From Priapulus caudatus (Eukaryota > Priapulida > Priapulimorpha > Priapulimorphida > Priapulidae), in NCBI RefSeq assembly GCF_000485595.1, contig NW_014577756.1, positions 22,009-45,683 of the forward strand: a stretch of DNA of 23,675 bases, given 5' to 3'. This document shows positions 1 through 10,900 of the stretch, one piece after another. The number at the start of each line of letters is the position of its first letter. Position 1 is the stretch's first letter. A model generated the notes under the pieces. It was not told where the DNA came from. It saw nothing but the letters and a program-made list of their open reading frames with translations, and did no database searches. The translations under genes and the position numbers were made by a program.

Positions 1-139
1 CTCCTGATAATACAACGCGGGAAGGACGCTTAAGAGTACATGCTCATAAATACAGTCCAACGAGAATATTATTTCTGCCGAATACAAGCTACATGACGCG
101 CCACCTATGGTCGACGTCGCTGATCACGTGCTAACGTTC
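1..139 (+). other. 3' part of an intron of the homeobox gene
   Basis: This is AT-rich sequence without a usable reading frame that leads into a CAG acceptor just before the homeodomain exon. The upstream exon or exons, with the first 52 homeodomain residues, must lie to the left of the window. Confidence 0.5.
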
Positions 140-156
140 ATTTGTCACGTGTCAGG

Positions 157-393
157 ACGAAGTGGAAGCGGCAGACGACGGCGACGATGCGAGCGGAGCA
201 GCTGAGACATCACATCTGTGACGAGAAGGATTGTCCGGGACTACGGCGCGCCCAGGCGGCCGCCGAAGCTGCTGCCTTCTGCCGGCACTGCCTGCTCGAT
301 CCCGCAGACACGTCGCAGGCCAACTTGCTGGCGCGCGCAGGCATGCTGAGAAACATACCCGCACTCTACCTTCCGCCCTACCCGCGCATGTAG
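157..393 (+). CDS. NK-type homeobox gene, last exon (homeodomain residues 53-60 and C-terminal tail)
   Basis: The open frame after the acceptor GTGTCAG begins in a split Arg codon and reads R-T-K-W-K-R-Q-T, the end of helix 3 of a homeodomain (positions 53-60). The frame then runs about 70 residues to a TAG at 391-393. R-T-K-W-K-R-Q is typical of NKL-subclass factors of the BarH, Tlx and Hmx type. The tail has two Cys-containing stretches, an Ala-rich segment (RRAQAAAEAAAF) and a hydrophobic proline-rich end (RNIPALYLPPYPRM). None of these identifies the family securely. An intron inside codon 53 removes Trp48, Gln50 and Asn51 from view, so class assignment rests on eight residues. The exon is clearly more GC-rich than its surroundings. 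By family, the product would be a nuclear sequence-specific DNA-binding protein. It is partial: the 5' part lies outside the window. Confidence 0.6.
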   Translation, partial: TKWKRQTTATMRAEQLRHHICDEKDCPGLRRAQAAAEAAAFCRHCLLDPADTSQANLLARAGMLRNIPALYLPPYPRM

Positions 394-500
394 CGGCCGT
401 CCCGTGCCTACCTACCCACCTCCTCCCCTCCCCCAGCGTGGGTCGCACGTACCCACGTAGATGCAGCAACCTGCTCCCACCACCGCCACAAGTCACACCC

Positions 501-1072
501 AGCACCCATCACCACCAGGGAGTCGTATCTAGCACCTACCACCACCAGGGGTCGTACCTAGCACCCAACACCATGCACCAGGGGGTCGTAGCTAGTATCT
601 ATCACCACCAGGGGGTCGTACCTAGCATCTATCACCACCAGGGGTCGTACCTAGCACCCAACACCACAGGGGTCGTACCTAGCATCTATCACCACCAGGG
701 GTCCGTACCTAGCATCTATCACCACCAGGGGTCGTACCTAGCATCCTATCCACCACCAGGGGTCGTACCTAGCATCTATCACCACCAGGGGTCGTCCTAG
801 CATCTATCCACCACCAGGGGTCGTACCTAGATCTATCACCACCGAGGGGTCGTACCTAGCATCTATCACCACCAGGGTCGTACCTAGCATCTATCACCAC
901 CAGGGGTCGTACCTCAGTCTCTATCACCACCAGGGTCGTACGCTAGCACCTACCCACCACCAGCGGGCTCGTACCTAGCAGCCCTAGCCACCAACAGGGG
1001 TCGTACCTAGCATCCTACCACCACAGGGGTCGTAGTTACGAGCTACTACCACCAGGGTGCGTACCTAGACTC
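501..1072. repeat. about 29-bp minisatellite, roughly 19 degenerate copies
   Basis: A unit with the core ACCACCAGGGGTCGTACCTA repeats head to tail. The copies differ by single-base changes and small indels, increasingly so toward the right end. It begins about 110 bp past the homeobox stop codon, so it may be transcribed as 3' UTR. Open frames through it are by-products of the repeat. Confidence 0.9.
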
Positions 1073-1809
1073 ATATAGCTGGTGTTTGTCTATTTAACAC
1101 AAACTGTCTGACAGTTACTCCGAAGCAGCTTTTCAAAGAATGAGCATTGATATTGATTTGAGATTAGGCATTGCTAGATGGGACTCAGTGAACCATACGT
1201 CTACCGTCTACCAAAAGTCTACGTCAGCATTATGTGTAGTTCCCTAGATAATGTTACGGATATCCCCTCCACCCCCTACCTATATTCTAATGAATCTCAA
1301 TCATCACTTTTATCTATTCATAACAATCTCAAGTAACTGCAGTTATTTCTTTATGTATTACTATGTAAACAGTATGTGAAGCACCTTATTATAACACACC
1401 TACAGATTTGTGCTGTAAACCACACTTCGTATTTACATATTTCACCGTGGAGAAAGTGTATATGGTAGAAATTTAACACATGATGTACAATATCAATAAT
1501 AATTACTGTTCATGTTAAGATTTTTGTGAAATAAATAATATATATATATATTGTATAATAAAAACTGGAATGTTGTTTTTTAGCACAATAATCTTTTAAA
1601 CATTTCCAACACAATGAAAACAAGATAACACTCCAATAATTCTTGTGACACAATTTCATTGAAAATACCTCACACCATAAGAAATCATACAATGCTCAGA
1701 AACAACCAGCCTTGCAGGCACAGTATATATACATTACTTCCCTGCTGATTACAAAGAGACATCATTAGAAGATAATCTATTCAATATGCTTCATATATAG
1801 TGTTGACAT
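1073..1809. other. Intergenic AT-rich DNA between convergent genes
   Basis: No coding exon is recognisable. An AATAAA on the + strand at 1530-1535 could end the homeobox transcript, about 1.1 kb past its stop codon. The ACADM transcript would end from the other side near 1810, so the two genes converge here. Confidence 0.4.
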
Positions 1810-1815
1810 TTTACT
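1810..1815 (-). terminator. Possible variant poly(A) signal (AGTAAA) of ACADM
   Basis: The reverse strand reads AGTAAA about 75 bases after the expected ACADM stop codon. No canonical AATAAA was found on this strand nearby. AGTAAA is a weaker variant, so the call is tentative. Confidence 0.25.
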
Positions 1816-1891
1816 TCTAATTTAGAAATTCTCCTCTTCCCGGAAACGCAACATGAACTGGGAAACTAGACTGCGCTCAGAGACGTGTGAT

Positions 1892-1972
1892 TCATCGTTG
1901 CTGTTGTGCACTAGCCAGATGTTTCTCGTGCAATGATCACACGTTGGATCTTGCTGCTGTTCCGTCGTAGAT
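1892..1972 (-). CDS. ACADM: ACADM exon 13 (C-terminus, frame disturbed)
   Basis: The acceptor TTTGTTACAG precedes ATC TAC GAC GGA ACA (IYDGT), aligning with IYEGT of MCAD, whose Glu is the catalytic base. Two extra bases in GCAGCAAG put the frame into a TGA at 1937-1939. One extra A in GAAACAT further on restores it, so the remainder matches [10 protein letters not shown] and ends at a TGA at 1892-1894. The net change is +3. As read, the exon codes 11 residues. Confidence 0.75.
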
Positions 1973-4900
1973 CTGTAACAAAGTTCGACAGTTAGTTGCT
2001 CAGTTTGATTCAAATGTGACTTCTAACCACTGCAGTGTTTATTTAGCATGAGAATGAGAGCATATATTTTTGTTAAATTAAAAAATAGAATGAAACGTGT
2101 GCAACATACCTCGCAGATCGAGATAGACACCTGTACAACATACCTGGTAGATCTACACCTGTACAACATACCTGGTAGATCTACACCTGTATAACATACC
2201 TGGTAGATCTACACCTGTACAACATACCTGGTAGATCTACACCTGTACAACATACCTGATAGATCTACACCTGTACAACATACCTGATAGATCTACACCT
2301 GTACAACATACCTGATAGATCTACACCTGTACAACATACCTGGTAGTCTACACTGACAACATACCTGGTAGATCACACCACCTGTACAACACACCTGGTA
2401 GATCCACACCTGTACAACATACCTGGCAGATCTACACTGTAATAACATACCTGGTAGATCTACACCTGTACAACACACCTGGTAGATCTACACTGTACAA
2501 CACACTGGTAGATTGCACACTGTATAACATATCCTGGTAGATCCAAACTGTCAACACACCTGGTAGATCTGCACCTGTACAACTAACCTGATAGATCTAC
2601 ACCTGTACAACATACCGTCGGTAGATCCACACCTGTACAACATACCTGGTAGATCTACACCTGTACAACATACCTGGTAGATCTACACCTGTACAACATA
2701 CCTGGTAGATCTTTGCATCTCTCATCAACTTCTCGACGGGATATTCGCTATTAAATCCGTTTCCGCCGAATATCTGCACAGCATCCGTCGCTGCCTTGTT
2801 CGCCACATCCGCTGACAGAGCCTTGGCAATAGACGCATAGTACGTGTTGCGTCTGCCTTGATCCACCTCCCATGCTGCCCTCTGGTAGGCCAATCGAGAA
2901 GTTTCAATCCCTATTGCCATCTCAGCAAGCATAAATGATATAGCTTGGTGCTGGAAAGGATAACATAATAGGAAAAGATAACAATTAATATAATATAACG
3001 CAAGGGAATGTCAATAAAATTTATAACCACATTAAACAAGACATACTCAAAACAAGTGCCGCATAGCGACAGCGCTCATCTAACGTCTACTGGCGGTGAC
3101 TCTGTGGTGGAGTGGTGGGATTCTAGTACCCTGTTAGTCCCAAATGTGTTCACATACACGCCGAAATAGTGGAATGCACAGAGATGGTATCAGGAACCTT
3201 CTCAAAAGAATGTTCGTTGGGATCGTTATGAAAGTGCCATGAGATGGCGTGTACGTTTGTGTCTTCAGATTAAAGATGGAAGCTCCCATCATTCGTAGTA
3301 GCACCATTATTTGCAAGACAGAATCTAGGTAAGCACTCATCCATTAACCTACGGCAAGCCTACAGGCTGCAAATTGCAATAGAGAGCTGCCACCTGTAAC
3401 CAATTAATGCAGGCAAAAACTGCCCCAACACATGCACAGCCACTGGCAGTGGCATACGTGACATGTAACCAACTGACACGTGACGAATGACATAGAAATT
3501 ATACGATTTAAGGAATATACACCTTTCTTAACCAAATTTAGCTTTTGAAATTTCACTGTGACATTGTAGCCTCATACATCCAGGCTTGTTAGATTCTACT
3601 AGCAAACCCCGGCAGTCAAATTCTTTCTACACGACAGTCAACAAATCCATGTTTAACCCTCCTCTTGAGGTAGGGGGAGGGGGAGGGATGGGGGGGAGGG
3701 GTGGGGGAAGGGTGGGGGAGGGGGTGGGGGAGGGGGAAGGGGGAGGGTGGGGGGAGGGGGCTCTAATAGCAAAAGCAGTTCACTCGCCTTTGTTAACAGT
3801 CAACAAATCCATGTTTAACCCTCCTCTTGAGGGTCAAAAGGATATCCGACACTTACTCTTCGCATGTCAGCAGAAGGGACATTTCATGGTCCTTCAATAA
3901 AGCCATAAAAATGCTAGGTCACCGCTGAAACAAAAAGTTTTTCAATCGCTCCGTCAGACCATGTCCTCAGAAAATGTCTAAAATCTGCCCTGTGCCCACT
4001 GACCTTTGACCTGTGACCTCCATTTCGGCACAGTGATGGCTTTTCCTACCATGATGCTATACACCGACTATCACGCGCCTAGGTCGAGCGTTTAGATTTG
4101 TGCCGCAATTTGCATTTCCTCCCTATACCTTAAGTTAAGGAGTGAATGTTCCCCCTTCTTTTACACCTCTTGACCTTTGACCTTTGACCCCCAGCTTCGA
4201 CATCCCAACTCGTTTTGACGATCCCCCCGATGTGCCGAATATCGTGACCGTACGTCGAGCGGTTAAGATTTGTGCCAACTGTTGACGCACGGACGGACGC
4301 ACGGACGGACGGACGGACGATCAAGCGATTCTACAAGCTGCATCTGACTATGTCAGATGAGCTAAAAATCTAAAAATGACAAGCCAGATACTATTTACCT
4401 CAGCGATGACTTTACCAAATGTTTTCCTCTCTAATGCATATTTCGTTGCTTCATCCAGTGCTCTCTGAGCTAGGCCCACAGCACCTGCTGCACCTGTAGG
4501 CAACAAACGGTCTTACCAAATATCCTATGCAACAATGAAAGTGTCAATGACACTGTAGCTCACCTTGAGTGTGATAGAAGAGGGAGGGGGGATATATAAA
4601 TATGGGAGAACTCCTATTATATAGCATATCTCCCATTATATACTCTAGTCTTGATAATGATCTATGCGTAATTTTTGATGCGAAAATAAATGTTTCAGAT
4701 CTGAAAGTCTGAAATCTGGGCGAGAAATGGCGCTACGCCGAAATGATCGCCATTTTGGTTTTCGAATATCGCGCAAATAAAAACAATAAAAGATTCCAGT
4801 CAAATTACTGTAACGAAGAATCTAAAACACAATATTACACTTAGGTATGATTGTAGAGTTGTTAACCAGTTAGACGAAATAAACGTAATAGGACGTTGTC

Positions 4901-7900
4901 ATCTCTCCCATAGGAGTAACAACTGTTTTGGGCTCGCCTTACACATTCACATACCAAATTTAACAAAATCGAATGAATCTAGATGGCCATTTTCATTTTT
5001 GCCAAAAAGTGGGCATGGCTCGAAAGTAGGTCGACTGGTGTGCTCCAAAAAATAGGACGTTCAAATCTCTCCCATAGGAGTAACAACTGTATGCAATTTG
5101 AAACATGTGGGTCAAACGGTTCTTGAGTTATTGTTGACCGTAGGCAGACACTGAAATGCATAATGAAATTGCCAAAATATACCTAATTTGTATAATTTAA
5201 AAAAAATATCAAAACCCCTGTGATATGTTTTGGGGCCAGTCGTTATTCATTCACATACCAAAAATGAGCAAAATCCGTTGAACCTGAACTGACTTATTGC
5301 CATTTCCATTTTTGCCAAAAAGTGGACGTGGCTCAAATGTAGGTCAACTAGCGTGCCCCAAAATAGGATGTTCACACCTCTCCCATAGGAGTAACAACTG
5401 TATGCAATTTGAAACTTGTGGGTCAAACGGTTCTCAAGTTATCGTTAACCGTAGCCAAATGTTGACGGACGGACGGATGTACGACGGACAACGCCCCATG
5501 GCCATAGCCCATCTTGACGATGTCAAGGTGAGCTAAAAATTACATTCAAGTTATAATTGGACTGTACTTTACTATATGTACAATTATATAAATCAGGTAT
5601 GCGTGTTCGTTCATTCGTGCGTGCGAGTCGAGTGCGAGAGTGTGTGTATGTGTGTGTGTGTGTGTGTGTGCCTGTATGTGTGTGTGCGTGTGCATGCACG
5701 TATGCATGTGTGCACGTGTGTAGGCGTATATATGTGCAAAAGCACGTAGTGCCACGACTAACTTACTGGAGGACGTGTCTTGTCAAATGCTCCCATTGCA
5801 ACCTTGAATCCCACTCCTTCAGATCCTAATAGATTCTGAAATTATACAGCTATTATCAGTAATATCATTAACTAATGCAAACAATATTACGTTACTAGTA
5901 ATACACACCACGTTTGACCTCTTTTAGTCATTCACGTCGACTACACGGGCATTCGCGCATACAATACAATTTATAAAACAAATATCTCTCGAAAAATTCT
6001 ATTTTCAATCAAGCCATTTCTGAGTACTTTCAGTATATGATCTCTCAGTATTTCTCAGTGTCTCTCAGTATACTCTCAGTATAGTACTCTCAGTATATAT
6101 AATATATATATTTATATATATATATATATATTATTTATATATATGTATGTATATAACTACAAATGTACAAACCAACCCACCTCTTTTGGCACTCTAACAT
6201 CTTCAAATGTGATACCTCTGGTGTCAGAACAACGCTGCCCCATGTTCCATTCCTACATATTCAATTAAGAGATAAGCAATTAGAATGAAATTGCTACACT
6301 AGAATCTCAACTCAAAACAAGAGCCTGTGCACAGGAACGCACGCACCCGCACGCGCACGCACGCACGCACGCACGCACACGCACCCACACTTATTTTAAT
6401 ATGACACACATTTATTACTGGAAATTCTGGATTTAATCTAATGAAAACGGACTCTGTCCCAACATTCCTAGGGCTTCGAAAATCGAAAGATACCAGTGTG
6501 AGCAGGAATAAACAGCAGCATCCAAACTGAGAACTATACATCTATTTATAAATCCCATTTTATTTAATTATAATAATTAATTATAAATCCCCGCTTAAAA
6601 ATATTGTGTCGACGATTGATTGCTTATATTGTGTCAAGTAAACATCGGAAACTATCACTAGTGTAGTAGATTATTAAAAAAAACTAGGCCATGGCTACGC
6701 GTCCGGTCATATATTTCTTATGTGAACCCAACTATATTTTTCCAGTAAAAAAACAATAAACAATAAGTTTTTACCATAATATTACTTACCTTTAGATATT
6801 TTATAAAAAAATGTTTTTGTAACTTTTCAAGCGATAGTAAATCCAGTAAAATCAACGATTTGAAAAGGGGCGTGGCCTAATCGTGACGTGGATTTTGGAA
6901 TCTGTGCTGAGCTTTGTAATGGATGACCGGACGCGTAGCCACTGCGAAAAAACTATGGAGATAACAGAATGCATCTCTACTATAACTAAGACATGGTTTT
7001 GGCATGTCAGCACTGTACACTGTTTTATTTATTTGAGCATGATATAAGATGGTGGTACACATGCAAGCAGATGTCTCTGTGTATGACCACATATCCCATC
7101 AGCCGGGTAACGGTACACAGTACATGGGGATATTGCACTTTGAACACCGTTCGATAACAACCAATACACACAATTCATCAGTCAATTACCAACCGATAAA
7201 AAAAATGCTCGACAAGCACATACAGAGTGCGTGCCACGGTCGATAGCTACGATCGATCGTAACCATAAACAGGTGGTGGTCAATGCACATACAGAGTGCG
7301 TGCCACGGTCGATAGCTACGATCGATCGTAACCGTAAACAGGTAGCGGCAGTCAGTGCATCACACATACGTACCTTCTTGCCAAGAATCACACCAGGTGT
7401 CTCTCGTTCCACGATGAAACCCGTGAACGCTTTCCCAGCAGAGGCCTTCGGATCGCTGCTTGTTCGTGCGAGAACAAAGTACCTGAAAAATCGTCGTGAA
7501 GCCTAAGACTAATATTTACGAGGTACAAGGTAGCACCCACCGACTGTCACCCACCTTCAATCCCTTGCATTTTTAAAAGCATCCAAATTATTCAGATTAA
7601 GTAGCAAGTTATTAACGATTACGTTTATTATGACAGAATTTTTTTGGTGTTTTTCCGACGCCACAGATGAGTCTTGAGTGCCAGCACAGCTATCAACTGC
7701 CCCCAAGTCTAAAATACTGGAGACATATGGCGGAATCATCATGAAATTCACACAAAAACAAATGCGGTATTCGACTCTGGTAGGAGGAACGCTCCGGATG
7801 CATGCTGAACTAACCAATTTGCGTGGCCGCCATTTGTGATCCACATTTTCTGTCCGTTCAGAATGTATTCATCCCCTTTCTTCTCTGCTCGAGTTTTGAC

Positions 7901-10900
7901 TCCTGCCACGTCTGACCCAGTGTTAGGTTCCGTGACACAGTACGCCTAGAAGCAATATCCTTCTAAAACCACATCACACGTGCCCAAGTAGGCACAAACA
8001 CCTATACTGTGTACAATAGTGTAAATCTCCACGTGAACAATGAATACGACTACATTATTTATTCGAGATAATGTATAAGCTATCTAGTTATTTTAAGCAA
8101 ATTAATGTTTAATGATGCCTCGTTTCATTTACTCTGTGCAATTATGTGAGAATCGATGACTTACACACATTAGAAGCTCCTCCATCATCCTTCCAAGGTA
8201 TTTTTTCTTTTGTGCATCGTTACCAGCGAGAATCACAGGCATTTGCTAAATCAAATAGAGCCAAACACCATCAGTGTGAATTTCACGAATAATTCACTTT
8301 AAAATTGCTAAATACTAATAATCAAATTATAATATAATAATAATAACTAATCAAATAAAATACACTGATTAACAGTGTGTGTGTACTGGACTAGAAAATG
8401 TTATAGGGTTTTTAAAATACTGTACGATCACAGGGCTATCCTTTGAAGCAGTATCTTACTATTAAAATAGAGATAGAGAACGAGAGAGAAAGATAATTAA
8501 CTAACGCCTAGTGTGTTGGCTTCAATAGCAGTCTGTACACCACTACAACCATATGCAAGTTCCTCAGTTATCATGCAGCCATCAAAAGTGCCGAGACCAA
8601 GCCCACCTGTTTGCGAAAACAATACACAATAAAAGTGGAAGAAGTGTCATCATATGCAACCTGCACAGCGTACATACACAATAATGCACATTAAACATCG
8701 GATTAACTCTCCTGGTATTTGCAAGCTGTCAGCATGGAATAACATACAGAGGGAATAAGAGAAAAATATATAACAGCGTATAAATAACAGAGGAAATGAG
8801 GGACATCAGTGGTATGTGTGTTTAGGAGAAGACACATGACATAAAACGTAACATAACACACCATACAGCAGTGCAACTATAGTGCAATAAGGGGTTCATT
8901 TTCAAGTAGACAGGCAAAGAATCAGAAGTAGATATTGGATATTTACCATATTCCTCTGGAATGTGAGTATTGATAAGGCCAAGGTTCCAAGTTTTTTTCA
9001 GGAGATCCCACGGATACTGGAAACACAATGCATCATAGATACACATGATTCATAAACGATCATCAGGGGTAGAAATTAACTTTTGAACAAGGGAGTCCAA
9101 CGGACTCCCTACCCTCAAAAAGAAGGAGTCCGCAGCAAAATGCGGGAGTCCGCAGTCTGAGGTTCAAAATTTAAGATATTAACAATAACGCATGTGCTTA
9201 TTTTTAAGATTTATGCAGTTGCACGTCTGCCAAATTTTCTTTGGACATTAGCTAAAAAAATACGGTAATTCCGCGAGGCCGTTCTCGGGAACAAACTAGT
9301 TAGTATGGCAGAATTTTCAGGGAGTCACACGGACTAATCAGGGAGTATTTGACTCCGGACTCCCGTTAATTTCGCACCCTGCGATCTACGTGTGCACTGC
9401 TTACGTGCTCGCTATATTAAAAAAAATTAAACACATTCTATTTCGTAACGTTTGTAACTTTCGAAAACATTAGACAAGAATGATTGATGCGTAAAAACAC
9501 TCTGTGCAGGTCTCGTGTAGTTGTATTATATATAGTGCTGCAGATATAAGACATACTTCACCCGACCTGTCAAGGTCTCCAGCTTGAGGAATAATTTCTT
9601 CTCTGGCAAATTTTCGAGATAAATTTTGATACTCTTTCTGTTCCTCCGTGAAATCTGGACATGAATACGAACAAAATAAAAATTAAATTAACTTGATAAT
9701 AAGTGCATTTTTAACAGAATGCTCCATGTATTCGTATGCATAAACAATCAGAGAAATTGAAAAAGTGAAATTGTAGTTTATTGCAAGAATGTAATATCTT
9801 TGCCGTTTTTAGGTTCAGAAATTGCATAAACCGTTAACTAGCTATCACAAAAGACTCAAAACGTGAACAAACATAAATTTAAGAAAACGAATGAGATACA
9901 GACTGATCAATTTATAATATATATATATTACAGATTTAAAATGGACACTGTACCAAACTTGTACCACGGTTATTTGCTGAAATTACATAGAAACGTACTC
10001 ACTATTATTACTGCATGTTAAAAATAAAATTTCACCGAACAAAGCTTTACAATGCTTGGTGGTCACCGAAAGGAACTACTCGTTAAATAAAGAGTAGATA
10101 AAAACAATTTCACCCCTGATTATATACGTGACTGAAAACACTCAAATAAAAATACTACTTTACCAAAGCCAAAACCAGCCACAGCAGCCTTAGTCACACA
10201 ACACCGGCGAGCTGACAAGCCATGATGTCTGGAACCAAGATGTACCAACTACAACAGATCAAAAAAGAAACAAAGATCAATGACAGTTAGTGATGTCACG
10301 ATCATCGATTATACTCGATCATCGGTTGAACAGTGGCTCGAACCAAGCGCTTGGTTATCAAAATCCATAATCGATTAGAAGAGAATTGTCTGATGAGAAT
10401 CAGTACATGTATTATACACACAGTAGTAAACAGTGCAAAACAAACAGTAAACAGGGCTAAACAAGCACATACATGCACACACGTACATGCACACGCAGGC
10501 ATTCAACACCCCGAGTAACCGATTGTAACCGATCATCGGTTACTTGGGTCCAACCGATGATCGATTACGAAATTACAATCGATTGACAACACTAATGACA
10601 GTGTAGATTTGCTATAGATCCCTATGTGTACACGCAATTCAACAACAACACCTGAGATGATAAGAAGGTGTGTATTATATTACGATTCGCCCGTGTAATT
10701 CAACGCTTCAAGACCGAATCTTTTCATTTTGTGCCTTCTGAGGCTCGATCATTTCTTATAACTTACTAGAATCTAGAGACCATTATATATACTACTAGCG
10801 GGATACCCGGCATTGCCCGGGGAAATCAGTGGCGTTACTCAGTTGGTGACCGCTTGGTTGAAAGGAAAGTACCCAAAAAAATCTAACTATCTATCTATCC

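Larger units (their letters stand above)
2951..4398. other. Intron 11 of ACADM, repeat-rich
   Basis: No exon-like frame is seen. The intron holds a G-rich tract flanked by a 37-bp direct duplication (3634-3832) and a dispersed-repeat-like stretch with TGACCTTTGACC motifs that ends in GGAC-rich sequence and GAGCTAAAAAT (about 3900-4370). Confidence 0.6.

Noticed and set aside
231-800. 189-codon + strand frame over the homeobox exon and minisatellite
   Set aside because: It is out of frame with the homeodomain residues and most of it is the repeat translated over and over.
501-2713. CRISPR array for the 28-29-bp repeats
   Set aside because: Units follow each other without spacers, and the setting is a spliced animal gene.
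8822-9046. 74-codon minus-strand frame as a separate gene
   Set aside because: Only its middle (8947-9016) is coding, as ACADM exon 4. The ends are intron read-through.
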